Below, in pieces: positions 9,467 to 19,619 of a DNA stretch of 64,000 bases (position 1 is its first letter; each line of letters starts with the position of its first letter). Position numbers and translations under genes: made by a program. The stretch is from Methanosarcina sp. MSH10X1 (GTDB lineage: Archaea; Halobacteriota; Methanosarcinia; Methanosarcinales; Methanosarcinaceae): NCBI RefSeq assembly GCF_004099695.1, contig NZ_SCHL01000001.1, positions 186,001 to 250,000 of the forward strand, given 5' to 3'. A model generated the notes under the pieces. It saw only the letters and a program-made list of their open reading frames with translations, ran no database searches and was not told the origin of the DNA.

Positions 9467-10108
9467 ATGAATATGATAAAACGATTTAAGGTAAGCTTTT
9501 CAAAAATGTTCAATAAGCTCTTCAAGAAAAAAGGAGCATGCATAGGAATCTACGGCCCCCCAAATGCCGGTAAGACGACTCTTAGTAACAGAATTCTCAA
9601 GGACTGGGTCGGAAACGAAGAAACAATGGGTTCTGTTTCTCATATCGCCCATGAGACCAGGCATGCCAAGCGAAGGAATGGAGTAAGTATTGAGACAAAC
9701 GGGCACACAGTCAGCCTTGATATCGTAGACACGCCCGGGCTTGCCACAAAAATCGATTTCCACGACTTCATGGAACAGGGAATGAGTGATTCCGAATCCA
9801 AGAAACGATCCAAAGAAGCAACAGAAGGGGTTATCGAAGCTGTCAAATGGCTGGATGACCTTGACGGTGTCATACTTGTTATGGATTCCACCGAAAATCC
9901 CTATACCCAGGTCAATGTAACGGTAATAGGGAATATGGAAGCCAGAAACCTTCCGCTTCTTATCGTAGCAAACAAAGTAGACCTTCCTGAAGCCGATCCG
10001 GCTGTCATAAAGGAGGCCTTCCCCCAGCACCCCATGGTGCCAGTTTCGGCACTTGAAGGCGTGGGGATGGATTCATTTTATGAAGCTCTGGCAAAACAGT
10101 TCGGGTGA
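9467..10108 (+). CDS. Era/Obg-like small GTPase
   Basis: A TRAFAC-class GTP-binding protein of a type found widely in Euryarchaeota. After a basic N terminus it has G1 GPPNAGKTT (about residues 30-38), G3 DTPG, G4 NKVD and a G5-like SALEG. I chose ATG 9467 because AGGAGGGAAG precedes it; an upstream GTG at 9437 lacks this. It overlaps or abuts the next gene (DUF2073), a pairing typical of archaea and suggesting a joint, probably ribosome- or RNA-related role that is not established. Confidence 0.87.
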   Translation: MNMIKRFKVSFSKMFNKLFKKKGACIGIYGPPNAGKTTLSNRILKDWVGNEETMGSVSHIAHETRHAKRRNGVSIETNGHTVSLDIVDTPGLATKIDFHDFMEQGMSDSESKKRSKEATEGVIEAVKWLDDLDGVILVMDSTENPYTQVNVTVIGNMEARNLPLLIVANKVDLPEADPAVIKEAFPQHPMVPVSALEGVGMDSFYEALAKQFG

Positions 10109-10113
10109 TCTAC

Positions 10114-10473
10114 ATGCAGGGAATTCAGCTTGATTTGATATCCGAAGCCAGAATATCTCAGATGGCTTCAATGGAAAAAGTACGATACATAATCGATGAG
10201 GTACGGAAAGGAAAAATCCTGGTGCTTGAAAAAGGCCTTAACCCGATGGAGGAAGCAAAGCTCATAGAAATGACAATGTCAGCAATTCAGCCTGATGTGT
10301 TTTCAGGTATAGAGATGCAAAGTTATCCTGCAAATTCCGAGGGTTCGTTGCTGGGTAAATTTTTCAAAAAACAGAGCAACAAGCGCCTTACAGTGATAGG
10401 GCCTGCAAACCAGCTCAAGACCCTTAAGAAAGATCGGAACCTCATCAGTGCACTTGTCTCTGCAAGCAAGTAA
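10114..10473 (+). CDS. DUF2073 family protein
   Basis: Archaeal protein of the DUF2073 family, about 119 residues, function unknown. Family-like segments include DLISEARISQMASMEKVRYIIDEV and VIGPANQLKTLKKD. The ATG at 10114 follows GGGTGATC; a GTG at 10105 would overlap the GTPase gene by four bases. Its tight coupling to the GTPase gene indicates shared function. In many archaea a zinc-ribbon gene follows this pair; here the next gene is unrelated. Confidence 0.85.
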   Translation: MQGIQLDLISEARISQMASMEKVRYIIDEVRKGKILVLEKGLNPMEEAKLIEMTMSAIQPDVFSGIEMQSYPANSEGSLLGKFFKKQSNKRLTVIGPANQLKTLKKDRNLISALVSASK

Positions 10474-10478
10474 ACGAA

Positions 10479-11000
10479 GTGGAAGCAATGTGTGCCCATA
10501 AGACCCAAGACGTGGAAGCTATAATCTACCCTCCCCAGTCCCTAGGCTCCTTTGAGATGGGCAGGAATGATGTCAATGTAATCTGTACTTACGGGAAAAT
10601 CGCCGTATGGTTTGGACGAAAGGTTCCCGATTACATTATAGCGCAGGTACTCATAGGAATTTCAAAAATTGACCAGTCCACAGTTCATGAGTTTGAAATA
10701 ATCTGCAACTTTGATGAGATTACGGAATATGAGAGTAAAGGGTACACACTCGTGTCCTATGGAAAAACAGCTGGCGGATATCGCGTAAACTATAGTATTC
10801 CTTTTTCCAATAAAAAAGCCCTTTTTCACTTATCAAAATTTATACTTGAAGAACTCCGAAAAGGAGAGGCGCGTAAGGACTTTTACTGGAATGGAAGTGA
10901 CTGTGATATCCAGAGACTTTATCACGAATTAAAAAATAATATTGAAAACTGGGAACTGAAAGCTATTAATTATAAGACCGAACCGCAAACAAGCAGATAA
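10479..11000 (+). CDS. Conserved hypothetical protein
   Basis: A 173-residue soluble protein I do not recognise. It has mixed alpha/beta character (VNVICTYGKIAVWFGRKVP, a helix-rich C terminus with LYHELKNNIENWELK) and no signal peptide or membrane helix. The GTG at 10479 is five bases after the DUF2073 stop; ATG 10488 is the other candidate start. Position suggests co-transcription with the GTPase and DUF2073 genes. Confidence 0.65.
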   Translation: MEAMCAHKTQDVEAIIYPPQSLGSFEMGRNDVNVICTYGKIAVWFGRKVPDYIIAQVLIGISKIDQSTVHEFEIICNFDEITEYESKGYTLVSYGKTAGGYRVNYSIPFSNKKALFHLSKFILEELRKGEARKDFYWNGSDCDIQRLYHELKNNIENWELKAINYKTEPQTSR

Positions 11001-11187
11001 GACCTTGATGGGTTGCGGCGGGACACAAAAGAAGACTTCCGAAAACCTGCCCTGGGATCCTCATCACAAACTTAAGGGGAGTGGAACAGGATTCCGGAAA
11101 AGCATTTCAGAAGTCGTTGTCAGTTATTGATGCAGGCTTTCAATTATTTATGCAGTCAGGTGGATAAAATTTTAATCAATTGATTAT

Positions 11188-11249
11188 TATAGGGAATTAG
11201 GTATTTAACCCAATGTTTTATAGGGAATTAGGTATTTAACCCAATGTTT
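11188..11249. repeat. Perfect 31-bp direct duplication before hxlB
   Basis: Two adjacent identical 31-bp units (11188-11218 and 11219-11249), each starting TATAGGGAATTAGG and ending ACCCAATGTTT. The second ends 15 bases before the hxlB start. Each copy may carry a TATA-like or operator element, so the duplication could double a promoter site. The rest of 11001-11263 shows nothing else. Confidence 0.85.
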
Positions 11250-11263
11250 TTTGGAGAACTCAT

Positions 11264-11878
11264 ATGAAAAAAACTCAGGTAAACGACTGCGAAGACGTAT
11301 TATTATCAATGAGAATGATTGCAGAAACCCTCAATGAGGTAATTAAGGTACTTGACAGAGAAGCCATAAAGGCTATGATCCAGAAAATTCTGGAAGGCGA
11401 AAGAGTCTTTTTGATGGGAGCCGGAAGGTCCGGGCTTGTTGCCAAAGCTTTCGCAATGAGGCTTATGCATCTCGGATTCAGTGTATATGTTGTCGGTGAA
11501 ACTACGACCCCTGCTGTCCAGCCGCAAGATGTGGTAATTGCTATCTCAGGCTCAGGGGAAACTCGTTCCATAGCAGACCTCGGAAAAATAGTAAAGGATA
11601 TTGGTTCAACCCTCATAACGGTTACTTCCAAAAAGGAATCTACACTTGGTAGAATTTCGGATATTACAATGATCCTTCCGAGCAAGACCAAAAACGACCT
11701 TGATGCAGGCGGCTACCTTGAAAGAAACATGCGAGGAGATTATAGAAACGTGCCTCCTCTGGGTACATCTTTCGAAATCACTTCGCTGATTTTCCTTGAT
11801 TCTATAATTGCGCAGCTTATTACACTTACAGGCGCGTCGGAAGCCGAACTTAAGTCGAGGCATACCAATATCGAATAA
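11264..11878 (+). CDS. hxlB: 6-phospho-3-hexuloisomerase
   Basis: SIS-domain isomerase interconverting hexulose 6-phosphate and fructose 6-phosphate; in archaea it works with hexulose-phosphate synthase to make pentose phosphates or fix formaldehyde. The sugar-phosphate-binding loop MGAGRSGLVAKAFAMRLMHLG lies near residues 50-70, with AISGSGETRS near 94-103. Length 204 is slightly above the usual 180-190. The synthase partner is not in this window and it is not fused, unlike in some methanogens. Confidence 0.9.
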   Translation: MKKTQVNDCEDVLLSMRMIAETLNEVIKVLDREAIKAMIQKILEGERVFLMGAGRSGLVAKAFAMRLMHLGFSVYVVGETTTPAVQPQDVVIAISGSGETRSIADLGKIVKDIGSTLITVTSKKESTLGRISDITMILPSKTKNDLDAGGYLERNMRGDYRNVPPLGTSFEITSLIFLDSIIAQLITLTGASEAELKSRHTNIE

Positions 11879-11948
11879 AGGTCTGGAAATCGCCAGAAAG
11901 CAGTGGGTATATTAAAATAGTTTTTGCAGGGGCACAGGAGGGCTAAAT

Positions 11949-13061
11949 TTGAAGGAAATAAGGTTTTCTGAAAATGTCGCCAGAATAGACACATCGGGGA
12001 TTAGAAAAATTTTCGAAGCCGCAGGGTCGAATGCAATCAACCTTGGGCTCGGGCAGCCGGATTTTGATACCCCGGAGCATATCAAAGCAGCAGCAATAGA
12101 AGCTATAAATGAAGGCTTTACAGGCTATACCGTAGGTACTGGAATCACAGAATTAAGAGAAGCCCTTAGTTCCAAATTCAGGGAGGAAAATGGGTTTTCG
12201 GTTTCTCCTGAGGAGATAATTGTAACTTCTGGAGCATCGGAGGCACTTGCCATCGCCCTTGCAACCCTTCTAAACCCGGGGGATGAAGTTCTCATCTCAA
12301 ACCCTGGCTTTGTTTCATATAATGCGCTGACCGAGATCCTGAGTGGAAAAGCAGTAAGTGTCCCGCTTGCCGAAGACCTTACCATGAAGCCTGAAGCCGT
12401 GCTTGAGAGAATTACCCCGAAAACGCGAGCCATTGTCCTGAATTCCCCTTCAAATCCCACAGGAGCAGTCGCAAGCAGGGCAGATATAAAAGCCCTTGCC
12501 GAGATTGCTGACGATCACAATATAACCATTATTTCCGACGAAGTTTATGAGTACTTTATTTACGAAGGAGAACATGTAAGCCCTGCCAGCTACTCGGATA
12601 ATGTGATTACGGTAAACGCTACCTCAAAGAGTTATGCCATGACCGGCTGGAGACTTGGGTACGTAGCAGCCAGAAAAGATTATATCGGGCAGATGCTGAA
12701 GGTGCACCAGTACATACAGGCCTGTGCCAATTCAATTGCTCAGAAAGCCGCTTATGCCGCCATCACAGGACCTAAAGACTCCGTTAATACTATGAGGGAG
12801 GAGTTCAGAAAACGCAGGGATGTGCTCGTAAAAGGCCTGAACGAGCTAGGGATGGAATGTGCTCTTCCAAAAGGCGCTTTCTATGCTTTCCCGAGAGTCT
12901 CGGATTCCGCAGAGGTCGCCTCGAAAATGATCTCAAACGGCATTATTGTCGTTCCCGGAACAGCCTTCGGAAGCGAGGGTGACGGCTACATCCGAATCTC
13001 CTATGCGGCTTCGATGGAAAATATCGAAAAAGCCCTGAGTATTATGGAAAAAGTACTCTGA
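11949..13061 (+). CDS. Class I/II pyridoxal-phosphate aminotransferase (aspartate aminotransferase type)
   Basis: A 370-residue fold-type I aminotransferase. Visible motifs are GLGQPDFDTP (residues 36-45), SGASEAL near 96, NSPSNPTG near 167, the Schiff-base lysine in ATSKSYAMTGWRLGY near 225-239, and the carboxylate-binding arginine in YIRISYA near the end. The TTG start at 11949 is preceded by GGAGGGC at good spacing. Likely substrate is aspartate or an aromatic amino acid. Confidence 0.88.
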   Translation: MKEIRFSENVARIDTSGIRKIFEAAGSNAINLGLGQPDFDTPEHIKAAAIEAINEGFTGYTVGTGITELREALSSKFREENGFSVSPEEIIVTSGASEALAIALATLLNPGDEVLISNPGFVSYNALTEILSGKAVSVPLAEDLTMKPEAVLERITPKTRAIVLNSPSNPTGAVASRADIKALAEIADDHNITIISDEVYEYFIYEGEHVSPASYSDNVITVNATSKSYAMTGWRLGYVAARKDYIGQMLKVHQYIQACANSIAQKAAYAAITGPKDSVNTMREEFRKRRDVLVKGLNELGMECALPKGAFYAFPRVSDSAEVASKMISNGIIVVPGTAFGSEGDGYIRISYAASMENIEKALSIMEKVL

Positions 13062-13168
13062 GAAACTACCTGAAGAATGAAACTCTGAGAAAACAGCCTG
13101 GGAGATGTATTTCTCAGGCTAAAATTTTCTGTCAAATGCCCTTCCTCGGTCTATTTTTTCAATATCTA

Positions 13169-13636
13169 TTAGCACATTAGTTCATTAGTTTCTATGGAAA
13201 TAAGGATTATCTCAGGGGATTCATAATCCATATGAGGAACATCACCGTAACTTTTGTCGTATAAACGTATATCTACAAGAGTGCGCCGATTTGGAATTTC
13301 CACCTCAGTTACGTTTATAACTTTTTTATCCATAGTTACCTTAAATGTATACTCCCTTTTTTCCAGGGAATACTTTAAACTTAAAGGCCGTGGTTGTGAC
13401 AAATCACTTTTAGGTTCCAGAATGTATGTCTCGTTTATTATTGATTTTTTATGTTGATCAAACACCTCAACTGCCGCTTCATGACTTTCTAAATCATGAT
13501 TATGTATTACGAAAAATGATGCTGTTGATCCTTGAAAAATCAGAGGAATGATTATGGGAAGAGAAATATAAATAAGTAAAACAGTTATCAGGAGAAGTCC
13601 TGCTATGACAAATTTTTTTCTTGCATTACTAATCAC
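13169..13636 (-). CDS. Hypothetical single-pass membrane or secreted protein
   Basis: A 155-residue protein with one hydrophobic segment at residues 10-34 (VIAGLLLITVLLIYISLPII) followed by an extracytoplasmic domain rich in beta-strand-like stretches. The N terminus is basic, so it could be a signal anchor. I do not recognise a family. It is transcribed toward the aminotransferase gene and is probably monocistronic. Confidence 0.65.
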   Translation of the reverse strand: MISNARKKFVIAGLLLITVLLIYISLPIIIPLIFQGSTASFFVIHNHDLESHEAAVEVFDQHKKSIINETYILEPKSDLSQPRPLSLKYSLEKREYTFKVTMDKKVINVTEVEIPNRRTLVDIRLYDKSYGDVPHMDYESPEIILISIETNELMC

Positions 13637-14115
13637 TTAAACCATCCCTCTGCAGATTTCTTTGCTTATACCTTGACTAACTGTTTTTGCCGAGAAAAGA
13701 GTTACTTTATTCCGGACTTACTATTTTCCGCGATAACATTTCAGTTGATTCAACTTTAAGTGGTTAAATTACTAAGATTATTAGAAGAGTCCGGATTTAT
13801 ACTTATTCTCTATTAGCTCAGGTGAGTCTCTATAAAATTTATGAAACATGTATAAAACTTATACACAGATATAATTGAAGCTAAATGCATCACATTAATA
13901 AACAAAAACGAAAGAGATAATTGGTATAAGTACATAATTTTTTTTCACTATAAAAACAGGAAAATTAAAAAATGAAAACCTGATCTGAATACAGATTTTT
14001 TCTGCTCACAGAAGAGGATTTGATAACGGGCAAAAACCGGGATCTCCGAAAAGATTATGTATACTTTGATCCTGGAAAACTTAGAGATCTTCATAAAAGA
14101 GTCCTGGAAAAACAT
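13637..14115. other. AT-rich intergenic region
   Basis: Separates two divergent genes. I see AT-rich promoter-like sequence and two TATAAAA-type stretches around 13830-13860 but no repeat or RNA structure I can support. The last part (14020-14115) could be an N-terminal extension of the next gene if its start is the TTG at 14020. Confidence 0.5.
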
Positions 14116-15051
14116 ATGAAAAAGCAATCTACACGTCTGCTTCCTTTAAATAAGGGAATTTTTGCGCTTGCCTGTATTCTTTTATTGCTGAGCCCTGCTT
14201 CCGGCGCGTCATTCGTGTCTGAAAGCCGGCAAACTGGCTGCTTTTATGGAGCATACCGAAGCTCGACAGGAGTTTTTCTGACAGAAACCCAGTCATCTCC
14301 CTTGCTTTATACCCAGGACCTTTTGCTTCCCCTTACAGGAAACCGGGAAGGGAGAAGTAAGCACCTTGAGAAAATCAGCCCATTCTTACTCCTGACAGCA
14401 GGTGTTCTAGCAGGTTTTAATCCCTGCCTACTTGCGGTAATGGCTTTTCTTGCCTCGGTCACCCTTGCCCAGCATGGAAGAAGAAAAGAAATGCTCGAAA
14501 TCACGCTCGGTTTCTCGGCAGGGATCTTTACAATGTATATGCTTGCAGGAATGGGCATACTCAGTATTGTTAATTTCCTGCCTGAAATCCAGGGAAGTTT
14601 TATAGAAATCTCAATCCTGCTCGTTGCTCTGCTCGGCTTCTGGCATATTTTCGATGCCTACTGGCTGAAAAAGCATGCGAAATCCACTTTCAGGACTCCC
14701 GAACCCCTTAAAAAGTTCATGGCAAAAATGGACAAAAACAACCTGCTATTATTGTCCTTCATCTCAGGAAGTGCGTTCTCCCTTGTCAAAGCGCCCTGCG
14801 TAGGAGCGGTCTTCCTTTCACTCCTGAGTATCCTGGCAACAAAGACCGACATTGTCAGGGGAACATTATACATGGGCATTTATAACCTCGGGCTTCTGCT
14901 TCCCGTAATAATCCTCGGCCTTCTCCTTGCCTTCGGGCTGAGCCCGAACAAAGTAACAGAATTCAGGGAAAGATGGAGAGTAGAGATCAGACTGACAACC
15001 GGCTTTATACTGATTTCCGTTGCCCTGCTCATGCAACTCGGAATAATCTAA
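14116..15051 (+). CDS. CcdA/DsbD-family membrane protein
   Basis: A multi-pass membrane protein that moves thiol reducing power across the membrane, as CcdA does for cytochrome c maturation. It has a signal-like hydrophobic stretch near its N terminus, then six membrane segments. The two functional cysteines are in GFNPCLLAVMAFL and VKAPCVGAVFLSLL. I prefer ATG 14116, which places the signal sequence at the N terminus; a TTG at 14020 would add 32 hydrophilic residues. No thioredoxin domain is fused. Confidence 0.8.
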   Translation: MKKQSTRLLPLNKGIFALACILLLLSPASGASFVSESRQTGCFYGAYRSSTGVFLTETQSSPLLYTQDLLLPLTGNREGRSKHLEKISPFLLLTAGVLAGFNPCLLAVMAFLASVTLAQHGRRKEMLEITLGFSAGIFTMYMLAGMGILSIVNFLPEIQGSFIEISILLVALLGFWHIFDAYWLKKHAKSTFRTPEPLKKFMAKMDKNNLLLLSFISGSAFSLVKAPCVGAVFLSLLSILATKTDIVRGTLYMGIYNLGLLLPVIILGLLLAFGLSPNKVTEFRERWRVEIRLTTGFILISVALLMQLGII

Positions 15052-15089
15052 GGCAAAAAATCACACTAAAAAGTTAAAAAGGCCTCAAC

Positions 15090-15365
15090 TGGATTCGACA
15101 GGCCAGTTGAACGCCGGTTTATTACGCTCCGGTTACATCGGTTTAGATAAAGCATGAGTTTTTGATCAAGCTTTTTTTGAAAAAGTTTGCGATAAAACCT
15201 TTTCTAAAAAGGTCTTCTTCGGTCAAGCCTTTTTAAAAAAGAATTATAAAAAGACAGCGGACTCCCTAAGCGCAATTTGGGGCGGACTCCCGAGGCGCAA
15301 TTCGGGAAGGGCAGCGGACTCCCTAAGCGCAATTTGGGGCGGACTCCCGAGGCGCAATTCGGTAG
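15090..15365. repeat. Dispersed Methanosarcina-type repeat with internal 57-bp tandem duplication
   Basis: A non-coding block of CTCCGGTTACA(T/C)CGG, a hairpin around CTTTTTTTGAAAAAG, and two direct units with a 57-bp period (15255-15311 and 15312-15361) built of CTCCCTAAGCGCAATTTGGG and CTCCCGAGGCGCAATTCGG. The same modules in the same order recur at 30765-31025, so it is a dispersed family. It abuts the 3' end of the GTPase gene. No protein is encoded. Confidence 0.75.
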
Positions 15366-15379
15366 ATGGGACTCGGGCT

Positions 15380-16384
15380 TCAGATTGCAGGCTCGGTATC
15401 AGGCTTTTCGGAAGAAGAGGATTGGCTTTTTTCTTCAATCATCTCCAGAAGCCTGTCCATTACTTCTTCTATCCCTTCTCCGGTAACCGTGGAGATATTA
15501 AATTCTATCTCGTCAAGCTTCTGAAACTCAGGCCTGTCAGCCTTATTTGCAACCACAAGCAGGGGAAGTTTGAAGTTCTCCCGAATTTCCGCAAGCAGGC
15601 GCCTCTGATCTTCGATTTCGTATCCGCAGCTTTCACTGGGGTCGATCATGAACATTACAACCGCATCAAGATAATGAATCGCAGTTATTGCCTGCCTTTC
15701 GATATCATTCCTCTCGGACATGGGGCGGTCAAGCAGACCCGGAGTATCCATAACCTGGTAACGCACTCCATCCCGTGTAAAGTGCCCGATTGTAACTCCT
15801 TTCGTTGTGAAAGGATAGGGAGCGACCTCCGGACTTGCACCGGTAATTTTCGAGACGAAACTTGACTTTCCGACATTCGGATAGCCAGCGATCACGATTG
15901 TGGGCTCGTCCTGAACGTCAGGAAGTTTCCTCAAGATATTTCTGGCTTCATTGAGGAAGAGAAGGTCTTTGTTAATGGATTTGATAATCGACGCAAGCCT
16001 TCCGAAAGCTTCTTTCCGGACAGGCTCGGGGACTTCCGAAGTCCGAATTTTCCCTACATAACTCCTTGCAACCTCGTGGATCTTCCTGCTTGCCCAATCT
16101 GCGGATGCAAGGGACATCTTGAGCTTTTCCACGCCTACCAGGATATCCGTAAGTTCATAATAGAATCTGGGTAATCGTTCAAAGCTCGGGAACCGCCTGA
16201 CTATGTTTGCAAGATTATCCGTAAGGATATTTGCAGCTGTCAGCAGCATGGACTCGTTCGCTCTAAATCGGCTCTCCCTGCTATCAATAGTTTTCCCGGA
16301 CATAGCTCGCGCTGACCGCTTAAAGGCTTTATTAATTAATTCATCTGAAGTGGGAACTGTATGGATTTTCTCAAAGATCATCAT
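15380..16384 (-). CDS. NOG1-family GTPase
   Basis: Archaeal relative of eukaryotic nucleolar GTPase NOG1, linked to large ribosomal subunit assembly. An N-terminal helical domain of about 165 residues precedes the GTPase domain: G1 AGYPNVGKSS (near 171), G3 DTPG, and G4 NKAD; the C terminus ends in an acidic serine-rich tail. Length 334 fits the family. An ATG at 16381 is the alternative start. Confidence 0.9.
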   Translation of the reverse strand: MMIFEKIHTVPTSDELINKAFKRSARAMSGKTIDSRESRFRANESMLLTAANILTDNLANIVRRFPSFERLPRFYYELTDILVGVEKLKMSLASADWASRKIHEVARSYVGKIRTSEVPEPVRKEAFGRLASIIKSINKDLLFLNEARNILRKLPDVQDEPTIVIAGYPNVGKSSFVSKITGASPEVAPYPFTTKGVTIGHFTRDGVRYQVMDTPGLLDRPMSERNDIERQAITAIHYLDAVVMFMIDPSESCGYEIEDQRRLLAEIRENFKLPLLVVANKADRPEFQKLDEIEFNISTVTGEGIEEVMDRLLEMIEEKSQSSSSEKPDTEPAI

Positions 16385-16682
16385 ATTCTAATCCTCTGGG
16401 GGCTCTGCTAAGTATATAAACGTTCTTATAGATGAAAAGTTTTAACAAAAACAAATACGCAAGCAAGAGTCTCCCAGAGATTCCTGAAGGCTATCCCTGA
16501 GAAGGAATGAATTTCTCGGTTTAGATTTGTGATTACAAATCCTGGTGCTAAACTCCTATATATAGTGTAGAACCAGGTAAATATTCAAAGCAGAACCGGA
16601 CTCTTTTTATATTTGTAATAATAATCTGTAATTGATTTATAATCATTAATTATGGCAAATATCTGAGTTAATTTACATTATC

Positions 16683-16703
16683 GATGTATAGGTTTTATAC
16701 ATC
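16683..16703. promoter_or_regulatory. Inverted repeat upstream of CBS-domain regulator
   Basis: GATGTATA and TATACATC flank a five-base centre, about 37 bases before the ATG at 16740 and just upstream of a TTATAAAG stretch that may be the TATA box. A repressor or activator site is plausible, possibly autoregulatory because the gene encodes an HTH protein. The rest of gap 16385-16682 is AT-rich with no gene. Confidence 0.4.
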
Positions 16704-16739
16704 ATCCTTATAAAGGTATATGAAATTAATGGTGGTAGT

Positions 16740-17615
16740 ATGGAACTGACTCCGATTCAAAAAGACATTATTATTTCATTAATTAACCTTCAGCGGCAAA
16801 AGGACCGGGCAATCAAAGGGGAAGAGATAGCCGAGGTCATCCAGCGCAACCCTGGGACTATCCGCAACCAGATGCAGTTATTAAAAGCCCTGGCGCTTGT
16901 GGAAGGAGTGCCCGGACCGAAGGGAGGATACAAACCTACAGGGGCAGCATATGACGCATTAAGAATTCAGCAATTGAATAATGAGTCAGTGGTTCCCCTT
17001 TACAGAAACAATGTGTTAGTTAACGGGGCTACAGCTGCCGAGATCAGTTTCACGACGGTCAGAAACCCTGACGCATGCAATGGAGTCATCCGCGTAATAG
17101 GCAACACAAAAGACTTCGTTATGGACGATAAACTTCAGGTAGGCCCTACACCTGTAAACCGCCTGATTATTCGCGGAGAAGTTATAGGAAGGGATGATAC
17201 TAACAATTCTATTCTTTTCAATATTACGGAAATGATTTCCCTTCCTAAAAAGCATGTCAAGCATTATATGAAGTATCCTCCTTTACTTGTAAACCTGAAT
17301 GCAAGTATTCAGGAAGCAACAAGACTTTTCATCAGGAACAATGTTCATGGTGCTCCTGTAGAAGACAAGGGAAAAATCGTGGGAATTATTACCTACACCG
17401 ATATTGCCCATGCAATTGCCCAGGGGAAACCGAACGTAAAAGTCAAAGATATTATGACAAAAGAACTTATCACGGTTGACGGGGATATGCAGCTTTATGA
17501 TGTGGTAAAGCTCTTCCACAAGTATAACGTAGGAAGGCTTATCGTAACTATTAACGGTGTACCCAAAGGCACGCTGTCAAAAACCGATGTTCTGAACGAA
17601 CTGGCAGTGTATTGA
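16740..17615 (+). CDS. HTH transcriptional regulator with two CBS domains
   Basis: A 291-residue archaeal regulator. Residues 1-70 form a winged helix (EEIAEVIQRNPGTIRNQMQLLKALALVEG), a middle region of about 110 residues follows, and the last 115 residues hold two CBS motifs (TRLFIRNNVHGAPVEDKGK and VKLFHKYNVGRLIVTING), which usually bind adenosyl ligands. The combination suggests DNA binding tuned by a nucleotide or S-adenosylmethionine signal. Target genes are unknown. Confidence 0.87.
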   Translation: MELTPIQKDIIISLINLQRQKDRAIKGEEIAEVIQRNPGTIRNQMQLLKALALVEGVPGPKGGYKPTGAAYDALRIQQLNNESVVPLYRNNVLVNGATAAEISFTTVRNPDACNGVIRVIGNTKDFVMDDKLQVGPTPVNRLIIRGEVIGRDDTNNSILFNITEMISLPKKHVKHYMKYPPLLVNLNASIQEATRLFIRNNVHGAPVEDKGKIVGIITYTDIAHAIAQGKPNVKVKDIMTKELITVDGDMQLYDVVKLFHKYNVGRLIVTINGVPKGTLSKTDVLNELAVY

Positions 17616-17769
17616 AAAACAGGATTTTTTGAAAAAAAGAATTTTACGGCTTCCTGAAAGCTTTCATAAAAGCTCCCGGAAGCAACCGAAAAACCTGAAA
17701 TTCTTAAATTATTTTCAGGATGTAAGATTGTTTGCATGCTCAAACCGGGAAGTTAAAACTTCCAGGCCT

Positions 17770-18084
17770 TTAATCCCTTTTCATGCTCTCATGCCGGGCG
17801 CTGAGCTCGGCTGCTATTTCGTCGAGGGTAATGTCATTTGCCGCGAGCAGTACAAGAAGATGGAAGATCAGGTCCGAGCTTTCCGAAACAATTTCTTCAT
17901 GGTCTTCGTTCCTGACTGCAAGAATCGTTTCAATTGATTCTTCTCCTACTTTTTCAAGGATTTTGTTCATACCTTTGCGATGGTTCAAAAGTTTGCAGAC
18001 GTATGAACACTCATCATAATTCTGTTTTCGGTCTAGGATAATCTCATATACCCTGTTCAAGATTGATAGGTCGGCATCCGACAT
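17770..18084 (-). CDS. hisE: Phosphoribosyl-ATP pyrophosphatase
   Basis: Second step of histidine synthesis: hydrolysis of phosphoribosyl-ATP to the monophosphate. The 104-residue product shows [24 protein letters not shown] with the metal-binding Glu/Asp helix pattern of the MazG-like fold. It is stand-alone, not fused to HisI. Another leftward gene of amino-acid metabolism lies upstream, 84 bp away, so co-transcription is possible. Confidence 0.93.
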   Translation of the reverse strand: MSDADLSILNRVYEIILDRKQNYDECSYVCKLLNHRKGMNKILEKVGEESIETILAVRNEDHEEIVSESSDLIFHLLVLLAANDITLDEIAAELSARHESMKRD

Positions 18085-18168
18085 TCTAACACCTTTTTAA
18101 TAAATACGAATAAATATTTAAAAAACCCAAAATCGGAAATGCATCCAAAAAAGTAAAACAGGAGATTT

Positions 18169-19464
18169 TCAAACCTTCCTTGGATCAGTGATTTCTCCGG
18201 TAAGAGCCGATGCTCCTGCAGTTGCAGGGGAAGACAGATACACAAAAGATTCGGGACTTCCTTCTCTGCCCTTAAAGTTGCGGTTCGAGGTTGCAAGGCC
18301 TACTTCTCCTGCACCGAGCAAGCCGAAAGAGCCACCCATACAGGGTCCGCAGCAAGGAGATTCTACGATTGCACCTGCGTTCATAAGCTTTTCTATATAC
18401 CCCGCTCTCAGGAGTTTCAGGTACTCGGTCCTTGAAGCAGGAACTACAAGCAGGCGAACGCCCTTTGCTACAGGCTCGTCGCCCATAATATCAGCCATGA
18501 TTTTAATATCTTCGAACCTGCCATTTGTGCAGGAACCCACAAAGATCTGGTCAAGCTTCGTGCCTTCAACTGCGGTTACGGGTTTTACGTTATCCACGTT
18601 GTGAGGGCAGGCAACCTGTGGTTCTAGATCCGAAATATCGTAGTGCCGAACTCCTACATATTCTGCACCCTCATCGGATTTCCAGAATGGGTCGAATTCA
18701 TAATAAAGAATCCTCTCTTTCAGGTATTCTGCAGTCACCTCATCGGCTTCGATAATTCCTGCCTTTCCTCCCATCTCGATTGCCATATTGGACATAGTCA
18801 TGCGTTCGGGAACGGAAAGAGAGCGAATTGCTGAGCCTCCAAACTCGGCTGCCATATACCTGACTCCCTCTACTCCTACATCACCTATCAGGTGGAGGAT
18901 AAGGTCTTTTGAGTAAACCCGTTCTGGCAGGCTGCCTTCCACTTCAAAGCGGAAAGTTTCGGGTACCCTGAACCAGAGTTTGCCGGTAGCAAAGACCGCT
19001 GCCATATCAGTAGACCCTATACCTGTCGAGAACGCCCCCAGTGCACCATACGCACATGTATGCGAGTCCGAGCCAACTATGAGGTTGCCTGGCAGCACGT
19101 GCCCTTTCTCGGGAAGAACCTGATGGCAAACTCCTTCGTATACGTCATAATTTAAAATGCCCTGTTCCTCAGCAAACTCACGGAGCATAATGTGATTTGC
19201 TGTGGCGTTGATGGAATCCGCAGGAACCTGGTGGTCAAATACGATCACTATTTTCGTCGGGTCCCAGACTTTTTTCTCTTCTCTGTCTTTCATAATCTCG
19301 TAAAAGCCCTTGACTGCTAGCGGACCTGTAATGTCGTGCGTCATTGCCAGGTCTATATTTGCCAGCACGAAATCCCCGGCTTTTACGGGACTCCCATAGG
19401 CCTTCGAAAAGATCTTTTCCGAAACGGTCATCGGACGATTTTCATTACCAGACATCCCGGTCAT
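18169..19464 (-). CDS. 3-isopropylmalate / homocitrate dehydratase large subunit
   Basis: Large subunit of an aconitase-family isomerase holding a [4Fe-4S] cluster; cluster cysteines appear in GSCTNG and CCGPCMG. About 431 residues, typical of the archaeal LeuC/HacA group. Substrate choice, leucine pathway or homocitrate steps of coenzyme B synthesis, is set mainly by the small subunit, which is not in this window. I favour ATG 19464 or 19455; a TATA-like AAATTTATTTATTA lies about 30 bases upstream. Confidence 0.85.
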   Translation of the reverse strand: MTGMSGNENRPMTVSEKIFSKAYGSPVKAGDFVLANIDLAMTHDITGPLAVKGFYEIMKDREEKKVWDPTKIVIVFDHQVPADSINATANHIMLREFAEEQGILNYDVYEGVCHQVLPEKGHVLPGNLIVGSDSHTCAYGALGAFSTGIGSTDMAAVFATGKLWFRVPETFRFEVEGSLPERVYSKDLILHLIGDVGVEGVRYMAAEFGGSAIRSLSVPERMTMSNMAIEMGGKAGIIEADEVTAEYLKERILYYEFDPFWKSDEGAEYVGVRHYDISDLEPQVACPHNVDNVKPVTAVEGTKLDQIFVGSCTNGRFEDIKIMADIMGDEPVAKGVRLLVVPASRTEYLKLLRAGYIEKLMNAGAIVESPCCGPCMGGSFGLLGAGEVGLATSNRNFKGREGSPESFVYLSSPATAGASALTGEITDPRKV

Positions 19465-19619
19465 GGGGAATAACTGGCTCTTTCTAATAAATAAATTTAA
19501 TTGATGGTGTACGCAGATAAAAATCAAAAAATCCTTCTGGCTAATATAAAAACAAAAACGTTGAAAAATAAAAGGAGCTTAACCGACAAATTTATTTTTT
19601 TTCTGTCGATATTGCGCTG

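Noticed and set aside
15244..15438. A small leftward protein with RLGSPPQIALRESA repeats
   Set aside because: It is a translation of the 57-bp dispersed repeat unit and overlaps the GTPase gene end.
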